Shown here piece by piece: positions 1 through 9,204 of a stretch of 64,000 nucleotides of DNA. The DNA lies in NCBI GenBank assembly GCA_946965045.2, contig OX337231.1:372001-436000 (forward strand), written 5' to 3'. Positions within the stretch are counted from its first letter, which is position 1, and each line of letters starts with the position of its first letter. The notes beneath the pieces were generated by a model. The model was not told the origin of the DNA. It saw only the letters and a program-made list of their open reading frames with translations, and searched no databases. This stretch comes from Epithemia pelagica. Lineage: Eukaryota > Bacillariophyta > Bacillariophyceae > Surirellales > Surirellaceae. The position numbers and the translations under genes are program-made.

Positions 1-3000
1 GTGGTTGTTGCATGGCATTGGGGGAGGGTGTTCTCATGTGCACCCTTGTTGTCTGTGATGGCTTTTTGACAGCGTTGGGAGAGGGTGCTCTTATGGCCGG
101 TCTGCGGTGGCCATGGTTACTGTTGTTGTTGTTGTTGTTGTGGTTGGTTTGATACGGCTGTTGTTGTGGTGGCTGGTCGTGAGTAGAATGGTGATTGTTA
201 TTCTGGTACGGCGACGTCATGGACGAATGGTCGGACGGTACGGATGACTGGTGCATGCCAGGTCCAACCGTTGGGGAAGGATGCAAACCGACCGAATGTG
301 AGGAGGAGAGATGGCGGTCGGTTTGTCGGGAGAATTGATTGTGGTGGAATCGATTGCTTCGAGCCAAATCCGATTGAAGGTTGTTTCGAACATCTCTAAT
401 TGTTGAAGCAATCATCTCTTCCAGGAGTTCTGAATCTGTCTTTTCCAGTTCAGGACTTGGAGGACGACGTGACGACGCTTTTCCACCACGAACATGGTGA
501 AACAAGAAATCATCGGTCGAATCTTGCGCTTCAATACAATTCGATGCCATGTCATCTTCATCATCCCACGAACTTGCCACCGAAAAGACGGAAGCGTCCA
601 ATCCACCCACGGCAGCCAGTGCGGCAGATGAAGAGTTGGTACGTCGTACAACGGAATGAAGACGATCGTTTGTCCTGTTCGAAGACATGAGACCCGACTG
701 ATTGCCCTGAATTTGGTGATGTCGCTGTTGCTGTTGCTTTTGTTGACTCCACTTGGATGGGCCAGCCATTCTGAAAGCTGATCCAGAAGGCATTGGATTA
801 CCAGTCCCAGGACCGCTCCGATAGTTGGTACGAGCAAAACCTGGAACTCCACCACTACCGTTGGACTCTTGTTGTTGTCTGCTCCATCGGTGCGTTGTCC
901 CGGTGGGGGTTGTAGTATCTGTTTGGGAAGATGAGACTGATACTGTGTCGGAGGCCGAATTGTCCCATTGTGCGGAGGAGCGATCTTGTCTGTGTAAAAC
1001 ACCCGAAGACGACTTTGTCAAACGAGGGTGAGCTTGCTGCTCCACAGACATGAAGTTGGCGGAAGACATTGGATTACCAGTCCCAGGTGCATTCTGAAAG
1101 TTGGGCGATGTGCGCGCAAAACCAGGAACTCCACCACCACCGTTGGACTCCTGTTGCTGTCTGTTCCATCGGTGCGTCGTTCTGGTGGGAGTTGTGGTAT
1201 CTGTGTGGAAAGACGAGACTGAGACGGTGTCTGCGGCCGAATTGTCCCACGGTGCGGAGCAGCGATCTTGTCTGTGTAAAACTCCCGAAGACGATTTTGT
1301 CAAACGAGGGTGAACTTGCTGCTCCGCAGACAAGAAGTTGGTGGAACGCGGTTGTGCTTTGGCATTGACAGAAGAGTCGTGTGCTGACATCCTGTTTGCG
1401 GTCGGCATTGAGGAGGCGGAAGGACTAGAGTCAATCTGTTCGTCTTTTTTGGAAAATTGTTGCTGTCCCTGGGACATGCTATTTCTAAAAAGGCGTTCAC
1501 TGATCTTTTTGATCGCACTTCCAGTCGGTGCCGAGGAAACTGAAACGCTATCAGATGAAGTCCATTCAGAAGAATTGCCTGCCTGTTTTTGGCCAGAAGC
1601 CGCGCGAGAGAAATTCGTCTTTGTATCTTCAAGATTCGGAGGAGCAGAAAGCGGACGATGAGACGGCGATTCCGTCGCAGAGACGTTATGCTTCTGCTTG
1701 GATGAGGGGACGTCGGAGGAAATCTCCATTTCTCGACGATGGTGGATCCCATTCGAATGGTCTTCATTCACGGGAGAAGGCATATGGGATCGTTCCATGC
1801 CCATACCTTGTGTTCGTGCGTTAAATGAACCAGTGGAGCCTGATCGAACCTCAGTCCTACCTGGACCCATTGTTCCACCATACTCTTTCTTGTGTTGTTG
1901 GTCCGTGGCCGACATGTCATCCGCAAACACAAGAGGGTACGGATCTTGTTCCCTGCTGCTTTTTTCCGAGAAGTCTTCCTCTTCTCCCGTGGATGAGTCG
2001 ACACTAAATGTGCTGTTTGTAATGCGAAATCGAAGGGTTCCCGCATGTCCACTGTCCACCTCTTTAATTGTTTCCAGCACGTGTACATTTGCTCCATCGG
2101 GATGGGGCATATGAGCATAGCCGTCATTGGACGACGACGACGATGACGCAGAGCAAGTCTTGGAAGTCTTGTTCTTGTCTTTTTTGGTGTCGGTGCAACA
2201 TAACACCAGTCCCTTCATGGCATCTTGAGCCGTGACCGTCCCGCCACTGGCAGCCAACGGTCCATAGGCTCGTGGATCACCGGAAAGATACTCTTCGACC
2301 GGACAGTCTTCCACCAGTGAGTTGGTGGGATAGACAAAGGCATTCAAATCTGCTGTATCTGTGCTTTTGGCTTCAATGAAAGCACCCGTTTCGTCCGAAT
2401 CGGCCGCCGACAAGGGGGCTGCCTTGTTATTGTTGTTGCTGTTGTCGTCGTCCGTCGTTAAACCTTCTAGATTGGAAGACGAATCGAGCCAGGCGTTTTC
2501 GGATGTAGCCGCAACGTGTGAAGCCGAAGTCGCAGTATTGGTAGAGGACGAAGAAACAGATGTCCTCTCTTCTACTACCCGTTCCTTGCCTCGTTGTTGT
2601 TGTTGTTGGGACCGTGCTTGATTCGATGACTGCAACTTGGAGAGAAACCGTTTCTTCAAGGATTGACGTCCGTCCGTGGTGGTGCTACGAGGTACGTTTG
2701 GCCCTTTCGTCTTCGTAGTAGTAGTAGTAGAAGACGGCAGAACCTGCTCATCGGCTCCTGGATGATGTTTGTGGGTACGCTTGGATCCGTTGGGGACTTG
2801 TCCTGGTTTTGTATCGCTGGACTGCTGGTACGAAGAATTCTTAGTGGTGTTTGGAGTCGGTTGTGGTTGCGGTTGTTCTTCGGTCTTTTCTAATCCTTTC
2901 AAATCACTTCCTTGACGAGGAGGAAGTTGACCGGGACATTCTCGATCGTCCGCTTCCATGCCTTGTGCTTGTGGTCGACTTGTGTCGTGTTGTCGTCCCT

Positions 3001-4828
3001 GGGCCCCTCCTGTTTGGTCATTGTTGTCTTGTTGTTGTGGTGGTGGTTGTTGTTGTTCGTAGGAAGACGACGAACTGGAGGATTGACTGGCGGATACGAT
3101 GGTGGAAGGATCGGGTTGTGGTGGGGGAACCACCCGTTGTCGTTCTTCGAAGTTGTTGTCGTCATGGGCCGTCGAGGACGATGGCATGTTGGAAAAATCT
3201 TGCAAAATGACCACGCCCGACTGGGGATCAACACTGGGCAAGGTATCGACCGTGGGCAAGGACGGTGATGCCGTCGTTGTGGTATTGTTGGTTTGGCGAC
3301 CACCACCACCACCACGATTGGGAGGAGGATGGTATGGATGAGACGACAACGACGACGAGGCAATGGTATCACGATGACTTGCCGACACGGAGGAAGAGGA
3401 GGAGTCACTGGATGGTGCATCGGGACGTCGATGGAAAAAGGTACTGGGAACCACACTGGATCGTTCTTCGGGGAGTGTTGGTGGTGGTCCTTCCTCATGA
3501 TGTTGTTGCTGTTCGTGTTGTTGGTGTTGTTGATAGTGTCGTCGTGGGACTGTGTTGCCACTGGTTGTCGTGGCAGCCGGGTGATGCTTGTCCTCCTGTG
3601 GATCCTCGTCCTCCCAAACAAAGGAGGCGGCACTGGGTGGATCCACCTGCTGCGACAAAGTCGTAGTAGTCCCAGTGTTGAAACTGTGGCGTCGCCGAGA
3701 TCCAGCGGGTCGTGGTGGATGTCCTTGTCGAGGAGAGGCATCGGGATCTTGTCCCTTATGTGGCTGTTGCTGTTGTGGTGGTTTCGAGGAAGTCGTGGTC
3801 GTGACTTGCGGCTGTTGCTGCGGTGGACGACGACGCGGAGGAAATCCCACTCGGTGCGACATTTTGGTCGTGGTGGGAGGTGGATCGGCCGACAAGGGTG
3901 GTCGACGACCACGAGAAGGTGGAGGAGCATGCTGACTGCTGCTGTTGGTGGTCGGAGACGAAGAAGAAGGAACGTGTGGTGGTGGTGCTTCCTGCTGGTG
4001 CGTCATGGTACCCTTGAAGGAGGAGGACCGAAAGGGTTTGTTTTGTTTTCGTTGCACTACTACAGTCGGTTGTGCCTGTTGTTCGGGCAAGGGATCCTGT
4101 TGTCGTAGATGGTGGTGAAAACGATGCGGTGAGGGAGTTCGATGTCGTCGAGGCGATGGTTGGTGGTAGTCAGAGGATGAGGGTGGAGGACGCAACCGGT
4201 ACGGACTCTGATTGGTGGTGGTGTCATTCTGATTTCTGGTCGGAGGAGGAGTGTGCCGCGGATGATGGTGAGGATGATGATGAGGAGGATGATTGGACGG
4301 TGGTAGTGGGGCTGAATATGGCGATGGACGACGGTGATGATGATGATGATGAGGAGGAGGATTATATGCATCTTGAGGATGAGAATGGTGATATGGATAG
4401 GGATGATCTCCCGCACCACCACCAGTACTATAGAAAACCGCCTCGTCCTCCTCTTCTTCTTGGGAATAATTGTCTTGCATGTGCCCCAACAGAGATTCGG
4501 TCATTTGTCGTTCTTGTTCTTGTTCTCCTTCGACCGAGGATTGGTCATCGTCCATGGAAGGATCTCGACCCAATTGTTGTTGCTGCTCATAGTCTTGGTA
4601 CTGTGGATGATTGCCACCTTGATGTTGGTAATACGAATAATAGTCGTCTGGAGGAGGATGATTGGCATTGGCATACGGATGATCTGGTCCTCCTCCATAC
4701 GGGTTGTGATGATGAGGATGGTGGTGAATGGGCGACGAGGGAGCCGACGAATAGCCACCACGACCATTGTCGTTTCGACCTCGAGCGAGCGATGGCAATC
4801 GATTTTGCCGTAGCAAGGAACTTGCCAT
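1..4828 (-). CDS. Very large low-complexity protein, C-terminus beyond window
   Basis: One frame stays open on the minus strand from an ATG at 4828 to the left edge: at least 1609 codons and no stop. I checked phase at several internal Met codons (4006, 3187, 2110, 1870, 1390, 220) and all agree. The N-terminus begins MASSLLRQNRLPSLARGRND and is His/Pro/Tyr/Gln-rich; the middle is Ser/Thr/Gln/Pro-rich with acidic stretches; the visible C-terminal part has repeated basic Ser-Pro motifs (APSPNAV, TPSPNAM, RTPSPH). No catalytic domain, signal peptide or membrane segment is recognisable. A 92-residue segment is tandemly duplicated (separate entry). The basic SP motifs suggest a phosphorylated scaffold or RNA/nuclear protein, but that is inference. 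The function is unknown. The GTT-rich plus strand here is simply the antisense of CAA/ACC-type codons. Confidence 0.85.
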   Translation of the reverse strand, partial: MASSLLRQNRLPSLARGRNDNGRGGYSSAPSSPIHHHPHHHNPYGGGPDHPYANANHPPPDDYYSYYQHQGGNHPQYQDYEQQQQLGRDPSMDDDQSSVEGEQEQERQMTESLLGHMQDNYSQEEEEDEAVFYSTGGGAGDHPYPYHHSHPQDAYNPPPHHHHHHRRPSPYSAPLPPSNHPPHHHPHHHPRHTPPPTRNQNDTTTNQSPYRLRPPPSSSDYHQPSPRRHRTPSPHRFHHHLRQQDPLPEQQAQPTVVVQRKQNKPFRSSSFKGTMTHQQEAPPPHVPSSSSPTTNSSSQHAPPPSRGRRPPLSADPPPTTTKMSHRVGFPPRRRPPQQQPQVTTTTSSKPPQQQQPHKGQDPDASPRQGHPPRPAGSRRRHSFNTGTTTTLSQQVDPPSAASFVWEDEDPQEDKHHPAATTTSGNTVPRRHYQQHQQHEQQQHHEEGPPPTLPEERSSVVPSTFFHRRPDAPSSDSSSSSVSASHRDTIASSSLSSHPYHPPPNRGGGGGRQTNNTTTTASPSLPTVDTLPSVDPQSGVVILQDFSNMPSSSTAHDDNNFEERQRVVPPPQPDPSTIVSASQSSSSSSSYEQQQPPPQQQDNNDQTGGAQGRQHDTSRPQAQGMEADDRECPGQLPPRQGSDLKGLEKTEEQPQPQPTPNTTKNSSYQQSSDTKPGQVPNGSKRTHKHHPGADEQVLPSSTTTTTKTKGPNVPRSTTTDGRQSLKKRFLSKLQSSNQARSQQQQQRGKERVVEERTSVSSSSTNTATSASHVAATSENAWLDSSSNLEGLTTDDDNSNNNNKAAPLSAADSDETGAFIEAKSTDTADLNAFVYPTNSLVEDCPVEEYLSGDPRAYGPLAASGGTVTAQDAMKGLVLCCTDTKKDKNKTSKTCSASSSSSSNDGYAHMPHPDGANVHVLETIKEVDSGHAGTLRFRITNSTFSVDSSTGEEEDFSEKSSREQDPYPLVFADDMSATDQQHKKEYGGTMGPGRTEVRSGSTGSFNARTQGMGMERSHMPSPVNEDHSNGIHHRREMEISSDVPSSKQKHNVSATESPSHRPLSAPPNLEDTKTNFSRAASGQKQAGNSSEWTSSDSVSVSSAPTGSAIKKISERLFRNSMSQGQQQFSKKDEQIDSSPSASSMPTANRMSAHDSSVNAKAQPRSTNFLSAEQQVHPRLTKSSSGVLHRQDRCSAPWDNSAADTVSVSSFHTDTTTPTRTTHRWNRQQQESNGGGGVPGFARTSPNFQNAPGTGNPMSSANFMSVEQQAHPRLTKSSSGVLHRQDRSSAQWDNSASDTVSVSSSQTDTTTPTGTTHRWSRQQQESNGSGGVPGFARTNYRSGPGTGNPMPSGSAFRMAGPSKWSQQKQQQQRHHQIQGNQSGLMSSNRTNDRLHSVVRRTNSSSAALAAVGGLDASVFSVASSWDDEDDMASNCIEAQDSTDDFLFHHVRGGKASSRRPPSPELEKTDSELLEEMIASTIRDVRNNLQSDLARSNRFHHNQFSRQTDRHLSSSHSVGLHPSPTVGPGMHQSSVPSDHSSMTSPYQNNNHHSTHDQPPQQQPYQTNHNNNNNNSNHGHRRPAIRAPSPNAVKKPSQTTRVHMRTPSPNAMQQP
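795..1346 (-). repeat. 276-bp in-frame tandem duplication inside the large ORF
   Basis: Two adjacent copies, 795-1070 and 1071-1346, both start GGATTACCAGTCCCAGG on the plus strand. The period is 276 bp, exactly 92 codons, so the frame is kept. Both copies encode a block containing HPRLTKSSSGVLHRQDR and a SDTVSVSS-like core, with scattered substitutions. The divergence shows that it is not an assembly duplicate. Confidence 0.9.
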
Positions 4829-5508
4829 GATGACTGGATGGAATCCGGTTGTTGTAGATACAACGAACTGGTTCAATCAATTTGTCTCTCTAGAGAAGAA
4901 GGACACACCAGTGATGATGACAAGAAAGAATGGATGTGAAGGGAGAAAGATGATATCACCAATCGATTTACAGACATTCACAGTTGACTGACTGTGTTTC
5001 GGTTTGCCACACCCTTCTCTCTTTCTCTCTTTGGTGTGTGTATTATTGATACGATCACTCGTGTACTCGATGAAATCCTTGCATCAATTATCGGCTTGTC
5101 CTTTCGGCGGATCCTGTCATAACCAAGGATGTGGAGTTTGTCGAAGCAACCGCTGTTCCTCGCCAATGGAAGCGATGAAGCGTGCTCGCCAAACTGAACG
5201 AGCAGTCGCAGCAGAGATTCGGTCGCAGAAAAGAACCATGGAGTATTCTACAGCCAGGATTCTCCACAGGATATAGTGTATCATCGTTCGGAAGCTAGGC
5301 GGGCTCGCAACATCAGAAATCAGAGAGGCTAGATTGTATCACAACAACAACAACAACAACAACAAACGTGTGGCAAAACAGAAAAATGGCACCATGCATG
5401 CATGCCAACCAGCAAGCAAGACTTGAATTCGGTTCCCTTTTTCCCTTGTCCAAACCAAGAAGGAGGAGAAACACACACAAGAGGATGACACGAATGGTCG
5501 TGAGTTGG
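4829..5508. other. Divergent intergenic region
   Basis: Lies between the start of the large minus-strand ORF and the TATA box of the RING-H2 gene, so it should carry both promoters. Short ORFs are present but have no coding character. A stretch near 5192-5312 resembles 7142-7265 on the other side of the RING gene. Confidence 0.6.
5192..5312 (+). repeat. Diverged direct repeat flanking the RING gene (partner 7142-7265)
   Basis: Shares, in the same order and spacing, CGAGCAGTCGCA, a TCGnTCGC block, ATGGAGT and GCGGGCTCGCANCAT with 7142-7265. Both copies are diverged. Read by eye only. Confidence 0.4.
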
Positions 5509-5516
5509 TATATATA
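5509..5516 (+). promoter_or_regulatory. TATA box of the RING-H2 gene
   Basis: TATATATA within TTGGTATATATAGACC, 169 bp before the chosen ATG at 5678. A start of transcription about 25-32 bp downstream would lie near 5540. Confidence 0.5.
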
Positions 5517-5540
5517 GACCTATTCCTGGAACCAAACGCC

Positions 5541-5681
5541 ATGGCAAGCACACCCACTCAAGTTTGTTCCACACACTACTACTCAAAACACGAAACAAAG
5601 AAGAAAAAGAAGAAGACGACAAATCGTCCAACTCTCGCCCAAAAGAGGATCACTGCTCACCACCCTGGACGAGTACCATGA
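5541..5681 (+). promoter_or_regulatory. Candidate upstream ORF overlapping the RING-gene start (ATGA)
   Basis: A 46-codon ORF starts with GCCATGG at 5541 and stops with a TGA at 5679-5681 that overlaps the main ATG at 5678. The overlap ATGA is the geometry used in termination-reinitiation. The caveat is that the TATA box places the transcription start close to 5540, so this ATG may be at the very 5-prime end of the mRNA or outside it. Confidence 0.25.
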
Positions 5682-6787
5682 CGCACCCTTTCATCATGAT
5701 CGCCCAGACGACGAAACGAGTTCATCCTCCTCGTCTTCGAGGAACAACAAGGAGCCGCTACAGTCTCTGTACAAATGACCATTCCTTTCCCACCACGCAC
5801 CGTCGACTGGCACCCGAGGAGCAGCAGTACCATGGCTCCTCCTCCTCCTCCTCCGATATCACCATGCACAATACTACTACTACCACTACGAATACAAAGA
5901 CAAGTGCACAAGGAGGAGGAGGAAAAACACTCGTGTCCATGATTTTGTACAGTCTCTTGGTGGTCCTTGTCCTGACACTGGCAATCTGTGGCCTCAAGGT
6001 GGCCTTTCAACGGCACATTTTGTCGTCCGAACCAGTGGCATCCTCGTCCAGCCGCCAGAGTACAATGACAACAAGGGCCACCACCACCGCCACCCGACGA
6101 GAAGAAGGACCACACGATGATGACGATGACGACGACGAGGCATTGCCGAGGACGAGTCCAATCCCCTCACGTCCCACCACCCTTCCCACCACCCTTCGGG
6201 TGGTGTTGGCACCCGCATTCGACTATGCCACCGTGTTGGAACCAACTACCGTGATTCTACAATCCAAAGATTTTGCGTTGAAGGACGACAAGAATCAGGA
6301 CAATCACAACAACTACAACAATAACGATGAACAGGGGTCCTTCGCATGCTCCTGTTGCTCACAAACAGAGGGTTATTTCTGTGACGAAGGGACGACAAGT
6401 ACGAGTACTAGTACGACAACAAAAACAACACGTACTGTCAATCCTGGGTACGTGCAGCTTCCCTCCAGTCCTGGCACTCGACAACGACAACGACCAGTTT
6501 CAGCTGTCTGTGCCATTTGTTTGAGTCCCTATCAACCAGGAGACTCGATCTCCTGGTCGCCATTGTCGGTCGATTGTCGCCATGCCTTTCATACACACTG
6601 CATTGTGCCGTACGCGGAAACGTGTTACACAGCACAAGCACACCAACAACAACAAGTATCGCTGGATCCGTGGAATTCCAACCCGCACGACAGCATTGCT
6701 CATCCCCCTGTCACCGTGACGGTCCCCTGTCCCTGTTGTCGCACTCCCTTTTTGCAACATTCCATCTCGCTTGTTCTCTCATCCTAG
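5678..6787 (+). CDS. Membrane-anchored RING-H2 zinc-finger protein (probable E3 ubiquitin ligase)
   Basis: 369 aa from ATG 5678 (ACCATGA); the open frame continues upstream only to a TTG. A single hydrophobic segment lies at about residues 85-109 (SMILYSLLVVLVLTLAICGL). After a Thr/Asp-rich linker comes a C-terminal RING-H2 at about 278-355: CAIC, then CRHAFHTHC (Cys-x-His-x2-His-x2-Cys) and CPCC as the last pair. That is the ATL-type arrangement: one membrane helix plus RING-H2, which recruits E2 enzymes and ubiquitinates membrane or cytosolic substrates. The spacing between the sixth and seventh zinc ligands is unusually long, because a Gln/Asn/Pro-rich insert of about 40 residues is present. 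Substrate unknown. The TATA box and a possible upstream ORF are listed separately. Confidence 0.85.
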   Translation: MTHPFIMIAQTTKRVHPPRLRGTTRSRYSLCTNDHSFPTTHRRLAPEEQQYHGSSSSSSDITMHNTTTTTTNTKTSAQGGGGKTLVSMILYSLLVVLVLTLAICGLKVAFQRHILSSEPVASSSSRQSTMTTRATTTATRREEGPHDDDDDDDEALPRTSPIPSRPTTLPTTLRVVLAPAFDYATVLEPTTVILQSKDFALKDDKNQDNHNNYNNNDEQGSFACSCCSQTEGYFCDEGTTSTSTSTTTKTTRTVNPGYVQLPSSPGTRQRQRPVSAVCAICLSPYQPGDSISWSPLSVDCRHAFHTHCIVPYAETCYTAQAHQQQQVSLDPWNSNPHDSIAHPPVTVTVPCPCCRTPFLQHSISLVLSS

Positions 6788-6998
6788 TACTACTACGGAA
6801 TCGCGGGTTCCGGTCACATACCATGCGTTTCTGGTCCTTGTTCTGTCGAATGTGAGAATGAAAAGTGTGTGTGAGTGTGTGTGTGACAACAGATCCTCTC
6901 CAACAAATAGCAATGTTTCGGTCGAGCTCTCGTCGTTGTTGGACATGGGACCCAAACACAACAGTAGAGATAGCAACAGAAGGAACTCTCTCCCACAA

Positions 6999-7031
<33 letters not shown>

Positions 7032-7689
7032 CACGTTGGCGGAGCTCTCGTCGTTCGGCATGGACAGTGCAATAGATCGAGGAGAGAGTAGGGAGTCTGC
7101 TCTACAATAGGAGTAATAGCAACCCACTGACTGTCTGTGATCGCCACGAGCAGTCGCAAATACATCAATCGATCGCCGAAACGAAGAATGGAGTGTACCT
7201 ACGACATAGAAAACTTCATAGTATTGTACCTAAAGCATGAAAATGTGCGGGCTCGCAGCATATTTCGCGTCGCTCGAAGATAGCACCACGGACAAACAAA
7301 GCGACACCATGGTTCGCTTTTCTCTCTGGATGTCGGATGCGATGATGATAGAGTCTGTCTGCGTTTCGAATTCCCCGAGCAGCATCCGCAATCCGCGCGT
7401 GCATCAATCGTGGGAAGTGGGAAGAGTACTTCCTATCCAGTGAATGACTTTCATACTTATACAATATAGCATACTTGTCACGATGTTGCCGCTGGAGATT
7501 GGTTCGGCACTCGCAGAATCCAGCTCGGGAACGATCGCGCGATCGTGCCTGCGCAAAAAGAAAAATACCAACAGTGGATCGAATGCTGCCGCCACAAATC
7601 CACAACGAACTTGATCGACAAAGGTCGACCCAACGACAACACATTCGACGATACTCTTGGTTTTCTGGATATAATATCTGACACACACA
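6788..7689. other. Intergenic, no supported gene
   Basis: Between the RING-H2 gene and the small thioredoxin-fold gene. Contains CA- and CAA-type simple sequence and the second copy of the diverged direct repeat (7142-7265). No convincing ORF on either strand. Confidence 0.5.
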
Positions 7690-8286
7690 ATGGGAGGTCG
7701 TTCTACCAAGCTCGCCAATGCGGACAACACGGAGGGCCAAGTAGTGGCGCCAAAGGGATCCCCCGAGGACACGGTGTTTATCGTAACCTATGTAAGTATA
7801 GCAGCAACCACATTTTGCAGCTGGATGCTTGTCAAGAGAGACTTGTGGAGTTGGGATCCTACCGAGACGCGTCTCCGAATGGAAACGAATTCCTGAGGAG
7901 GCAGTTGCTCGTAGTCTCAACCCTGGTGCTTTGTACTGACATGTCCCCCGTCTCTCTAGTCTCCTCACCCTTGTGTCATTCGTTTCCCCCTCTTTTATGA
8001 TTCCTGGTGTCCACAGGGCGAACGCTGAGATGGCGGCGCACAGGAATTCCAAGCGGCCTTGACGGCCATTCGGCAGGGTTGGCCGGGTGCCAAGGTGCGT
8101 GGGAATACCGTGATTTTGCGCGAAACGCCCGTGCGGGTCACGGCCCAGAATCGTCGTCAGAAGGTGGAGGTGTGGCGGGGACGACAACCCGACCTCTTTC
8201 AAAAGTATCCCGAACGACGGGCCACCAGCATGGCTCAAATTGCGGCGGCAGTCGCCCAGTACCAAAAAGAATTGCGGCAAGTTTAA
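7690..8286 (+). CDS. Two-exon small Rdx/SelW-SelT-like protein, candidate selenoprotein (TGA at 8026-8028)
   Basis: Exon 1 is 7690-7791, ending ...VFIVTY before GTAAGT. The intron ends with a clear pyrimidine tract and CCACAG at 8016, giving exon 2 as 8017-8286. Read in phase, exon 2 starts G-E-R-TGA-D-G-G-A-Q-E-F; if TGA is selenocysteine the protein is 123 aa with Sec at 38. The order beta-strand (VFIVTY), GxxU, helix (EFQAALTAIRQGWPGAKV) and an RGN segment resembles Rdx proteins (SelW/SelT/SelH), which carry CxxU there. Here the Cys is Gly. The alternative is an acceptor at 8043 (GCGCACAG), which skips the TGA and gives 114 aa; that site lies 27 nt further and lacks its own pyrimidine tract. 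I could not convince myself of a SECIS element in 8287-8600. The coding exons are secure; Sec is a hypothesis. Confidence 0.6.
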
Positions 8287-8667
8287 CAACACCAACAAAA
8301 AATAATCGCCACCACCACAACAAGAGCACAGTTTCGGCTGGTGGAATCGTACAATTGACCATACTCTCTGGGACAATGGTTGGGAGCACGTTTGTTGGGA
8401 GGGTCTGGAATGGCATGACGGTCTTGTTTGGATGCATGCATGCGAGTCGTTGGTGTTTGTACACACAACAATGACGTGGCGCACATGTCCCAGCATGACT
8501 TGACGACAAGAATGATACACAACCCACATTGATTCCAGATCCACCCGGCAGCCCCCTCGTTGTCCCACAAGAGTCGATTGAAATTACTAGTGTAAAGAAG
8601 TAAAAGAATGGCATGTCGAATTCCAATCATTCGTTCCACAGCATCTACCTGTTTTATTCTAGTAATC
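8287..8667. other. 3-prime flank of the Rdx-like gene
   Basis: Expected 3-prime UTR. Four ATGA tetrads occur (near 8414, 8470, 8495, 8511), but none obviously sits in a SECIS-like stem with an apical AA. Nothing else seen. Confidence 0.4.
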
Positions 8668-9204
8668 TCAACTACCGAATGGGTGACGAATCCAAACCAA
8701 CCGACGCAACCTGTTTTCAGACATGACCGCCAAACTCATGTCATTCGAAGGGTTTGGAGAACTGTACACGGACGGTTGTGTGGCTGCGTGTGAATCAATC
8801 ATCGAATCTCTCTTGTTTCTTCGAAACGGCTCACGGATTCTCCCCCGTTGTAACAAGAACGACACGATGGGCGGGGACCACCACAGTCTGTCTCTTGACT
8901 GTGCAGGGTTTGGTTCCTCTCGGTGGTCGAGTTTTGGCTCCAGTTGCCAACGCCATCCTTCGACATTTGGCTGTGGTTGTACGACGACATGCGCCATTTT
9001 GGAAGAGTCCTCCAACGCCACGGAAGATGATGGGTAGGAGCAATCCGGCAAACAAAAAGCCACAAGCCCATCTTCCTCCACAAAACTCCCACATATCGGA
9101 CCGCGACGGATGCATCCCCATCCTCTCGGAGTGACGACGAACGCGTAACGATTGTCTGTTTCCGTGAGAAAGCCACCGACCGGAAGGTCCGTGTCTTGTT
9201 CCAT
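8668..9204 (-). CDS. Hypothetical protein, weakly supported
   Basis: An ATG-initiated 178-codon ORF. The N-terminal half reads as plausible protein (TDLPVGGFLTETDNRYAFVV, then Trp- and Cys-containing segments), but I recognise no domain. An overlapping ORF in another frame (8831-9346, 171 codons, also ATG) competes for the same DNA, and splicing between the two is possible. Neither has the amino-acid composition of the confident genes here. It may be spurious. Confidence 0.25.
   Translation of the reverse strand: MEQDTDLPVGGFLTETDNRYAFVVTPRGWGCIRRGPICGSFVEEDGLVAFCLPDCSYPSSSVALEDSSKMAHVVVQPQPNVEGWRWQLEPKLDHREEPNPAQSRDRLWWSPPIVSFLLQRGRIREPFRRNKRDSMIDSHAATQPSVYSSPNPSNDMSLAVMSENRLRRLVWIRHPFGS

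Noticed and set aside
2899-3930. 343-codon minus-strand ORF and plus-strand ORFs up to 271 codons (3293-4108)
   Set aside because: Other-frame shadows of the giant ORF; trinucleotide repeats keep all frames open.
7216-8568. 450-codon open frame on the minus strand
   Set aside because: Antisense to the two-exon Rdx-like gene, composition random (many Arg/Cys/His, no motifs). Chance ORF in GC-balanced DNA.
8291-8600. SECIS element for the candidate selenoprotein
   Set aside because: Several ATGA tetrads exist, but I could not build a stem with the required spacing and apical AA/CC by eye; left as an open test rather than a feature.
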